Below, in pieces: positions 32,101 through 44,100 of a stretch of DNA of 47,849 nucleotides (the stretch's first letter is position 1; each line of letters starts with the position of its first letter). Position numbers and translations under genes: made by a program. The DNA lies in NCBI GenBank assembly GCA_946803715.1, contig CAMPET010000037.1:72820-120668 (forward strand), given 5' to 3'. Below the pieces are notes generated by a model that worked only from the letters and a program-made list of their open reading frames with translations, had not been told where the DNA came from and ran no database searches. Origin of the DNA: Beroe ovata (lineage: Eukaryota > Ctenophora > Nuda > Beroida > Beroidae).

Positions 32101-35100
32101 GACCGGGGGTGCTGCTTTCCGCCCACGTGACAAATGCAGATTTCCGTGGAGTGCCCTTCCGCCGGGAGCGCTATGAGGTCACTTTTCACCAAACTCTCCT
32201 TTGTGAAAACTTGCACCATCACAAACTTTGACCCAAGAACCTCCGACTGAGCCACTTCTTCCGGAGACCTGAGAGTCCCGGGTTCTGGGCACTGTGCCAG
32301 CCACGTTTCTATCAGCTGTTGCTGGTTTCTGGTCCCGGGGGACGGCATATTCTCATGGAGAAGGGGGGAGGAGTCCTCGTTGAGACCGACCCTGGTTGGT
32401 GGGGGTCGCCGGAATGGTAGGCAGAGGTTCCGATGATGATCTGACATGTTCAGGACAGTTCCCACAGACCGAGACCCCGAGGTGTCTCCCCCGCATGTTC
32501 TCTTCATGCTGGTGGAGGAGAGGCAGGTTGAGGAGGTGGAGGTGAGCTTAGCTGAACCAGAGTTCTTCCGTTTCCGGGTATTCGCTAGGAGGATGAGGGG
32601 TTGCTGGTCAGATGGGTGTGGGGTTGTTGGTCCACTGTCTGGGGTAGAGGCGCTGGAGGGATAGCAGCAGCTGCGGGAATAGGGGTGTGTGTGTTAGAGG
32701 TATCTGTAGGGGGCGTGCTAAAGGTCATGAGGGTCCCTACTCCCTACGAATGCGCTATGTAATGTGATCGGGGTGTGAATGTCTTGATTGAGCGTGGGAG
32801 GGACCGGGGATCAAAACTTGTAAAGGAGGCAGGAGCAATGCAAAATAGATTTTGTGTTCCGGTGAAACACAAAATTATTATGTGAAACACTGTTCCACAA
32901 GGGTGATGGAAAAATCATAGCGATGTTAGTGTAGTGTTTGAAAACGAAGTATATCTTGAAGAAACACAACATAAACTAACTTATTAGTTATGCAGGAGAC
33001 GGCTTTCAATGTAGGTATTGCCAGCATAGTATCCCTAGCTCGTTGGGCAAGGAATGTTAGTGGGTCAGAGACTTGGTTAGCGCTTCTTCCGTCTGGTGTC
33101 GAACATTGGAGAGCTATTGTTGACAACATGATATGTATATGCAAATGCAGAGATAGGAGCAAATATCGTACAAGCGAGAGATGAGTTACTCGAAATGAAA
33201 TGTTGAGACTGTCAAGCGTGTTATATAACAGATCATAATGACAGGTAACGCGCCGTGCGAACTTTCGCTTTCGCTTGATAATGAATACTGATAAGTCACA
33301 CCTAGAAGCAGAAGTGGTCGAATTCTAACCACTTTTGTTTCGATAATGAATTCAAAAGTAGAGAGAGTTTCCCCCTTGGAACTTAAGAAGAAAAGACGGA
33401 ATCCTGGTAGGTATAAATACTATAGAAAACGAAGAGAGAAACAAATGCTAAATAGTTTCGATTTCTGATTTTCTTTTCTGTATCAAAGCTATAGAAATAC
33501 AGTACAAAAGTGTTCAATATGAAGGTTAATATGAAACCGACTGGATATCATGTTGCAAAGCCCGGAAAATTCAATGATAAATCTGGGTAGGAGTGCTGAA
33601 TATAATATCAATTTCACACCATCGATAGGTATCAGATACAAATTACTGAAATAAAGATAAGACAGTTTTATCGAAAAATATATGCTACTAACTGAAAAAT
33701 AAAACCGAGTGGTCATCATTAACCAAGTCACTTTCTATTTTCTAATATAAATAATACTGTCTATTATGATTCTCATGACATCACTTATTCCGCCTATGAC
33801 ATAACTGGCACGTTACGTCAACTGTAACGTCATGAAGGAGCGAAATCAGTTGTGACGTGTTAGGTACTGTCATAGACACACCCAACTACAAAAAGTAGTT
33901 AACACTTAATAGCACCATGATGATTATGCAGGAATGTATAATATGTACCTATGTTTATTGTTTATGTTATAGGTAGTAATTAGTTCGGTGAGACGGTAGG
34001 TATAAGATTCGATATGAAGCAAAATTTCCGTCATGAAGCATAGATATGTTACAGCTTAATTCCAAGGAAGGTCCCACTAATTACACCTAAAAATTCCATG
34101 TTTGCACTTACGAAATATCGCATCAATACTTATTGTAGTAAATTCACTATCTGTACATTATGCCGGACGTAAAGAAAGCTGGAAGCTCCTATGCTTATTA
34201 TACTATTATAGATGTGTTGAAATGCATACATCTCTACAAGTGCTGGAGCTACAGTTTCTGGAACAGTTATCATTGGAGGATTTCACCAACTCCTCAGATT
34301 TTCAACACTTATCAGTTATCACTTTTGCTTTTGAGATTTCCGATATCATAGGAATAGGAATGGCGGATTTCTCACTTTTGACGGTAATGATAATTAGTTC
34401 CGGTCAAAGGTTGCAGAGTGCAGGCTGCAAATTTTTGTCAGAAAATGTGACAGGGAACTGCTCGCCAAAGATTGCTAAAGGATTTGTTAATTGCGTCATT
34501 ATAAAATCGGTCATCTGACCTACGTAACGGCTTCGATTACTCATTTCAAGGTTTTGTTAAATTCCTCCTAGAATTCCTGTAATACCGAATACGGTTCGAT
34601 GTGATGACACTTGTAGGTATAAACCAATCAAAAACAAAACTGGTGACGTCCGGCCATGTTATTGATGAGCAAAGACGTAATTCATTCTGAATCCTCTAGT
34701 GGACAAGCTCACCTACAATCATAGTGGTGTGATAGCAGGGTAACACACACATTTCACCGCAGATCTGCTGCAGAAGCTCAAGCCGCAGAGAAGCGGATAT
34801 TGGACGCCCTACAGGCTGATGCACATGATCTGAAGAAAACTATATCTGAACTTACATTGCAGCGCGAGCAAATGTTACGAGAGGTAGCTAGCAAACCACT
34901 AACAACACAACTCATAACTAACAACTAACTAACAACACAACTAACAACACAACTAACAACACAACTAACAACACAACTAGCAACACAACTAACAACACAA
35001 CTAACAACAATCTAATTAGCTTACCTATCAAGTAATGAACAGAGGTGTAGTTACAACTTACATTAGGTACAGCATGGACACCATTGGGGGACATTTACAA

Positions 35101-38100
35101 AGTTAAAAACGATTGCTAACTTGACTGCCATGGCCTCACTATGCGTTTAACATGATTCTGATTCATGGAGATCAAGAGACAATTATTTCAATCGGTAACG
35201 ATTGACTTTTGATCCCACTCCCTTCTATCACAGGCGACCCAAACACAGCAGCAGTTGAAGCAGGATAGACAAGCATTTGAGGAGGAGATGAAGCACAAGA
35301 AGACACTGTTCGAACACACTGCCAAATCGACTAACATTGTGAGTCACGTGAATATTGATAAACAGAAGCTCCCCCACAAAACATTTAGGTAGACATTCCT
35401 AAATGGTGTTAGCTGCCCTAACTTCCATTTTGGACTCATCAATGCCTTCTTGATCATAGAGAAGAAACGAGATAAGAGAACGAGAAAAGTTTCCCTGAAA
35501 TAGATACGAACGCTAACTATGAGCTTGTGAAATGTATCCAATATCAACTTCCTATTCTACCTTGCGAATCGTTGGCATGCATACAAGATGAATGGTTGCC
35601 AAATTGCTATCGAATTCACTTGATAACACTTTCCGGAAGTTGATTCAATAAATGAATACCGGTCATAAGTACCTAATTAAACGCAAGCAAATGGTATGGT
35701 CATATGGCGCTCTTCTTGTAGTTGCAATTCGTAACAATGGTATTGTTACCTCGGGACCGTTGCCACGGTGCTGTTACCATGGTACCGTTACCATAGTATA
35801 GTCCCCATGGTGCCTTAACCATGGTAACTCCGCAGAGAAAAGAAGAAGAACTATCACATCTCGATGGGAAGATACGAGAGCGGACATTACAACTGGAGAA
35901 GATAGACGAAGATATCCGGAATAAGAATGAATGTTTGCACCGACTCAAGCTTGACATGGACCAGACTGTGAAACACAATGAGATAACGCAGAGCTCACTT
36001 GATGCCCAAATTGATAAGAAGTAAGTTGTAACCGGTAGTAGATTGAATGAATCTATAGAAATTAACAGAAAAGTCATTGTTTTGTCATGGATACGTTTTT
36101 GAAAACCATACGATTTTTGAAAACCGTACGATGTTACGATTTTACGAACTAAAAGGAGCAGAATATTCGACATGTCTTTTCAACCGTACAGAGATTAAAA
36201 AATGAAAGAAAAGTACAATACTTGTCATATCTAACACCTCCTATTCAGGAAGGAAGAGATTGGCAAGAAGGAAGAAAATATAAAAGACCTGGCGTCTCAA
36301 CTTGGAGACTTGTCTCAGAAACGAGACATGGCTGAGAGACAGATGAAGTCTTTCCTCAAAGATATATCCTCTTTCCAGGTCATAGCCTTTTTCATTGACG
36401 GGTTTTGGTTCATGTGCTTGATTTCAATATTTTTCTAACAAATCGTTAATTCTGAGCGATGCGAAACATTAGGACCGAGAAATCCTAATTATGTTTTGAA
36501 AATTGGTCGAAAACTGATTACCAAATTATAATATTGTAATTACTCACAGTAATTTTCTAATAAGAGATTTGGTCATCATGTTCAACTGACATGCCCTCTT
36601 CTCGTCTGTCATCAACAATATGACTTGCTGTCTCTGTGTCATTTACTGTAGAAATGACGTTCATCCTATAGGGCGGATGGGAGTGAAATAATCATTCAGG
36701 AACTATTTCCTAATGCCTATAGAAAACAATGCATTACGATATTCAGGAATCAATCATACCCCATTTCAGGACTCGATTCATTGCACAAGAAATTGGGTTC
36801 TATTACATTTAAACAGCACTCTCAGTTAAATGCACTGGGATTCGGGAATCAATAACAGCCCGTTTCAGGACTCAATCAAGCACCTGGAGGGAGAAAAGGA
36901 AGAAAAGGAGCACGCAATCCAATCACTCGTACAGAAACTCAAGTTGACACAGAATAAGCTGAGCAACGCTAAGAGTGATCTCGACGATGTGCTTAGAGAA
37001 AGTGACAACATCAAAGGTGGGATACCTTGCTTCTCACGAATTTATTCATCGATTCAGCGACAAATTTGTCATTTGAGACAAATTCATATTTTGAGTTGTA
37101 CTAAATGCGTAGCGCGCGAGAGCACAGAGAAGTACACTCTAACTCGTCAGCAGTCCGTTTGATGCGCGCTGACGCGCAAAACGTGGTTGTTCGCGCAATT
37201 TTGTTAAAAATGTCAACATTCTTGTGTACCTGGAAATTTGAAATGCCTGATACTTCATCCGACTCAACGTAATAATCACGAGAATAAACTCATCTTCAGT
37301 TGATTCGTCTCGGCAACAAGACACTCTAACCAACCTCATCTCGGAAATTTCCTCTCTGACGGAAAAGAAACAACGTCGGAAAGAAAAGCTGAAGCAGCTG
37401 GAGGTTGAAAGTGAACAATTGGACCGAGCGATACGGGAGAAGAGATCGTTATGTGCGGATCATGCGACCCGACGTGAGGAGTTGGAGAAGGAGGTGAAGC
37501 AGTTGGACGGTCAACAGAGGCTGTTTGCCGATAACGTTGAGTGCCTGGGAAACGAAATACGGAAATTAGAGGGGCAGAAACAGGAAGAGCTTCATAAACT
37601 AGCGGAATTGAAGAGTTAGTTTTGATTCATTACATAGTTATTACATCATTATCATACCTAAAGTGTAATTGTCAATGTCGGAATTGATAAGGATAACAGT
37701 TGATGATATCATATGTCTACTACAGGTAGCTTTGAGCTAATCAAATCGAAGAGAGAACAACTGCAAGAGTCGTATGTGATAGATGAGGAACGGATTAGAG
37801 AAGTGATAAAACGACTGGATGACAACAGGGGAAGTCTTGATGAAACTGTGAGAGGTCTACAGAATAAGGTCAGCGGTGTAGCAACTCAAAGCAGATTAGT
37901 ATCAAGTTTTTCATGGAAGTCGGAATTTTAATAAGATACTGTTTCACAAGCACGCACAAGTTGATGTATCTGATTTTGATATGATATGGAAAGTACGCGA
38001 TTCTGATGTCTACACAGCCTGGGAAATTTTTAATCTTAGGATATTTTTTCAAACGATTTATTCGGTGACAGCTGACAACTTTTGGGGTACTTTTGGAATT

Positions 38101-41100
38101 CTTGGGTAACGTGGCCTCAGAACTGAAACTGTGTGACACGTGTTAATTTCCAGGTCGGTGAGCTGGATCGTGATATTGCACTGAAATCGGAATGTATCAC
38201 CAAACTCACCGGTAAGCATTGCAACTCTCCGGAACTGCAACTCGCAAGAACTTGTGTTATTCCGAATACCCAATCTCCATGGCATGATATCACGTATAAG
38301 TCAGGAGCCGGATGTTTTACCGTTTTATACTCAGATGAGGAAGGTCGGGTGAGAAATGAGTTGTCGGAGCTAGAAGCATCCAAAGTGTCCGCCACGAACG
38401 AGCTAGACGAACATCTGACAAGTGCGATCAAGGAAAAATACACCCTGTCAACGGCCATAGCCGGTAAATGCACCGGGGACACGTATCATTTCGCTCTTAT
38501 CGCCACACCTCAATTTGTCACTGTTTGTGACTCCTCATTTTCACTCCTTATCTCCTCGTTCCTCACCTCTTCTCAACTCACTTTTTAACCTTACACCAGG
38601 ATTGAAAAGAGAAAAGGAAAGTTTGAAAGTTCAGCACGACAAGTTGTTGGATGAACTATTGAAAATGAGGACAGAATCGAGCTCACTGCGAGATCAAATT
38701 GCAGCAGATAAGGTGATGACCACTGATCCGCAATTTCCGGGTGTATCATGGAGGAGTGTGGAGAATCGATGTGATCCGTTGAGATCAAAATTTATAGAAA
38801 TGAGTCACAATTTCTGGATGCCTGCCAAAACATGTAACGCTACGGGTGCCAGGATTATGGTATCAGTGTAAAAAGATTGAAAAATGCCGAAGTTGCTATT
38901 ACAGTTTACAAGACGTTCAAATTGAGTTGTCATAATCAAAAATACAACGACCAAAAGACATTTGCTGAGAGAGCGTATTCGTGTTGTCGTGAGGCAGAAT
39001 ATCAAAAGCGAAAGTAGTTCATTATGTGTGTTGTGTCTGGTGTGAAGAGGAGCTATCTAGTTAATAGTTTCACAGAAGTACTCATATACACATACACGCA
39101 CATGCACACGCACACATACACGCACATACACGCAAACACACAGACACACAGACACACACACAGACACACACAGACACACAGCTGTTGAAAAAACGTGCAG
39201 ACTGACATGCACACTTATATGTACTTAGTTCAACTTCTGTTGAAAGCCTCACCAGCTCTACAAGACCACATACTCCACCCTCGGCCCCTCACCACGTGAC
39301 ATTCAATACCTACCCTAACCCCTTAACCCTCATCATCACACTCCAAGCCCCTCACCTCACCCCTCACCATGTGACACACCGTACCCCATCCTCTGCCCCT
39401 CACCACGTGACACTCCGTACCCCACCGCTCACCCCCCGTTGCTAGGTAACGTGCGAGGAGTTGCAGGACTCATGTACCAGTGCGGAACAACAGTACAAAG
39501 AATACTGCTCACTATCGGAACAGGCTGTCCAACAGATGAATAACCTTCAGAAAAACATCGTACAGGTTGAAAAGGACTTACAGAGCAGGCGGTTAGTCTG
39601 GAATGTAGGACATATTTCATACCGTGCGGGTATTAGAATATTCTTCAAGTTTCAACTTAGCTTTCGCTTTTGCCATCTAGAATTTGATATCATCGTGATA
39701 GATCTGTCATCTAGCTGGCCAGGAATAAAAACTGTCATACTATTGTGATAATACACATGACATGATATTATGCCGTTTAATGATAACCTGTCGCACAGAT
39801 ATAATGTCCACAATAGAGTAATATTCTCATGCTATTATTGTAACCATGACAACATACTTGGTAAGTATGTCGTCTTGGTAACAATAAGTAGTACTTACCA
39901 ACTGACACGTGTATCAGAGTTGAGCTGCGCGAAGTGGTCACGAGACAAGAAGAGATTGTAGCTGTCCTCCAGGACAAACAGGACAAGCTTATCCTCACCG
40001 AGCAGAAGTTACAGTCGTACCAGCAGAGAATTGCTAATACAAAAACTGCTCTCGGTAAGTACTTTCCCATGACAAGGTCATTTTCATGACACATGTCATT
40101 TGATAATGAGTCATTTGTTACGATTTTCGTGACAGTCATTATTGTGACTGTCACAAAACTCGTAACTTACCAGTTTCCCCTGGTTTAAAATGCCGATAAA
40201 AGCGGTTCACACTAACCTATCGTGTTGTCGGAAGCAGTTTGTAAATTGATAGCGAGCGACAGAGTAAAAACCCTGAGCAAAAAGTATATCTAACACTCTT
40301 GCTCTCAAATTAATTAATGGCATTAATTCTCGAGATCGTTATTACACTGGAAGTTGTTGAATATCCCAGCAAAAGCAAAAGTAACCGAATATAATATGCA
40401 GAATTTTTACCTGAGTATGCGTTATGAGGAGTGTTACTATGGATGTAGGTGGTGCTTGGGTGTGGTGTCAAGGGTTGGCTGAGAGTGGTGTCATATTATG
40501 ACGTGTTGTCAGCTCTCAGTAAGTTGTCGCACGGCATACGTTATCAGCGATCAGATGTTATCAACAACAGGATATTTACCCCCCCCTCCCTCTTCCACCC
40601 CAGAAAGTAACCAGAGTTCCATCTCGAGTCTGGCTCACAAGAAGTTGGATCTGGAGAATGAACTGGCGTCAATAAAGCGTGACATTGACGCGCTCGATTC
40701 TGCTAAAAATAGAACTAACGACGAGGTGGTGTCTCAGAAGCAGGCGTTGGAAAACCTGAGGTGAGATGCTGCGTCATTGTCACCTTTTATTCTGATGAAA
40801 ATTTAGTATTTAGTAAATTTAGTAATTTGATTACAAGTTGTATCATTCAACTTGTGATTAGATTGGACGTTCGACTTATAAGTGTGCTAACAAAATTAAA
40901 CTTAGTAGTTAGCATATATATTGAGCTCATGATATTAACCGTCGGTACCCTAATTTGAAAATTTCATGTAATACAGATCTCAAGCACTCTGTCGCTACAA
41001 CTCCCGTTTTTGTCTTGTATTTCCCCTCGTATCCTGGTAACACAGTAAAAACACTCCATCTTTTTCCCCAGAAAAGACTTGGCATCCTGCCAGAAGCAGC

Positions 41101-44100
41101 ACAAGCAGGAAATGGCGAAGTATAACAAGCTGATCCGGGAAAAGAGCAAATACGACTCAGAAGTGAAGTCGTCCAAAGTCCAGTGTGACGCTTTCACCAA
41201 GAGCATAGGTGAGTGAGATGATTGTATGCGGTGGTTACTGGTTACACCACTTTAGGTCATCGATCAGCAGCGGTTATCTCACGTAAAATCAACGATAAAG
41301 GTCAGTATTTCACTCATATTCTTGCTCATGCACATTACACATGCACTCCATTATGCATGTGCGAGTGTTCAAGTCGTCTAAGGAGATAGTTCTCGGATAT
41401 TATAGCCTGTGATTAAAACTCACGTCGCGAATATTCCACGACACGAGTAATTGTTGTCATGCAGGAAACAACCTCTGTGCACAACCACTGCCTGTCTCAC
41501 ATGGACCGATTCGATACGTACCATGTACAGGAATCCATCACATCTTTGATTCTTTAACTCAAATTTCAACGATACCAGGATCAAATCTGAAATTTGCATT
41601 AGCATTGAGCTCTGTAAAATAAGAATATTAAAATCATAGGATGCTGTCATTACATGAGGGGTGGTTTTATGGTGCTGTTATACCAATATACCAGCCATGT
41701 ATCTTTCTTCACAAAACCTCTTGTCAAGATTGGAGTTGGTATCAGGAAGCACTTCCTGTCGATCACTGCTATAGTTCACGGAAGTCAGCATTTACTCTGC
41801 TCTATATTTACATTTTTAAACTCCTCCCGCTATATAGAGTCTAGTATCTATCTCTCATGACGAAGGGATGATTTTTTCCTGATCATTAAAATGGCGTTTA
41901 TTTTCCTGTCTCGTAGGATGTAGATAGTGATCCAACGGTGGTGGCTCGATCCGTTTTCCCGGAAAAAAGCTCACTGTTTTTCTGGGAAACGAACACGGGA
42001 GAGTTGCGAGTTGTTCCGAGTGTTGTGCTATGTGAAATTATTATATCGGGAATTTGAAAACTGATCGACTGGTGTGATTACCAGCTAATCACGGAGAGTT
42101 TGTACCATGTTACCATGGTGACCAAGACCATGCAAAACATAGATCATATTGTACAAATTTTTGTTTCCGATGTTATGAACCGTTTCTCAAGCAATATCAG
42201 AATATGATGTACTTCTGGAAAAAAAAGAGTAAAAATAGCAGCCAATCGCATTAGCCAATCGTAGGGGGTTTTCTAGCTTATACCATTCTATAGTAGAAAG
42301 TAGGAAGACTGTTGATGGCGGAGCCCAGAACCTGCGTAGAATTTACGTGTACGACCACAGTAATATGATAATGGAACATATAGTTATTTCTATCGGGCAA
42401 AGACGGCAAAACTGTGTGTACTGTGTGTCCTATCAATATAAATATCACACAGCTGTTGTCATGGTGATAATATGGTGTACCTTGCGCGCAGCTGACATGA
42501 TATGTCCCCTCTGCAAAGTTATCTTCACATACAAAGTATTTGTGTGCGTGTGTGGATCTGACTTTCTCAGGTTGGAAGAATGAGGAGGAGTTATGTCATA
42601 GTGCTTGGACAATATCATGATACACCGGGAAATATAGGCTAATCATTGGTTGTAGTCCGGTCGGAGACAATCTATCTCCAGTATACATATCGCGTAAACA
42701 GTAGGTATATATCGGATACAACAATAGCGGAGTCTACCCCCCTTGGATATGATATAGTGTAACCCTGCTGTCAGACATTCTCGAGAAATCTGAGAGACAA
42801 AGATCTGGTTTATATTCCAAAATATATCATAATATTAGGGTAATAATATCATGTATCATAAACGACAGTCCAGCTGATCTATATTTTGGTAGAACTTTGT
42901 AATTGCCCATTTCCTAAAGCAGTCTTGACTACCACCACCATCGCGCACACACACGCACACACACACACACACATACAGAGAGATACAATGACATGATATA
43001 TGTTGCATATATATTACAAGATACTTGTCTTCTTTATAAGATAAGGAGATAAGAGTCTACTGTTAGCACAGAGGAATATGATGTTCCTCCAGCAGGGTTG
43101 ATGTAAGAAGGATTGAGAAAAATAAGATGATTTTTGGGAGTATATTATATATCTGTTCTCGGAAAATGGTTCAAAATTGAGGACACATTAGGCAAAAATT
43201 GCTGACATGTTGTAACTCTATCCAGGGTTTTCAAACTTTTCGTCATGCAATGATGTTGTGTGGGCGAGCTATTTACATGGAATAAATCTTCCTGGCCGTT
43301 GAACATTAAGAAAATCATGTTGGTCTGAAGAAAGTTCATGACGCACACCAGCTGCTGTTAGGTAATGATTACGGAACTGTCTTGACCAGATTTACGAAAT
43401 TTGCCCGACCAACCAGCTATTATAATCACCAAGCCCCAGCTATATAGTAATGTGCCCTGTTAATTTTCCAGTTTGCTCTGGCCAACATGAGCCACAATTC
43501 CAAATCATATATAGTCCTGTAGATCACTGGAAATATAAACAATGATTAGGTAATTTATATGTCCTGCGATAGAATTGTCCATGAAATGTCGGTACACTTG
43601 GCTGGAACCCAATTGTTCCAGACAACGCAAATACAGACGATTACAGGCTATGATAGAGGATTATTATTAGTTTACTATTGTATTGAGAGGGAGAGACCTA
43701 TAATATAGTGATTTAATGTTTACGGTCCACTAGAAGTAGCAGTAAAGTTTCTTCTCTCCAGTACCTATATTTTACTTATGATTGGTTACCATGGAAACGT
43801 GAATAAAATATTTCCTTGTGTTTCCCCAGATCGAATGAAAGAAGACGAAGTGGAGATGAGGGAAAGAATGCGATGTTTGGCTCGAGACCTGGCTGCCGTG
43901 GATCGGGAATTCAAGGAGAAATCTGCCGATCTAAAGAGCGTTGAGGAGCTCAGAAATCAGACAAAGCATCTTGATAACGAGATCAAACAAAAATCAGAGG
44001 TTCGTATGAATATATATCACAACCGATTTGATAACTAATTAGTCTCGCAAGTCCTATAGTTTTACACAGATTAAGCCTCAATACTTATAGTTTGGAAACA

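Noticed and set aside
32446-32664. 72-codon plus-strand ORF
   Set aside because: It is the complement of the first exon of the minus-strand nested gene, which has in-phase partner exons.
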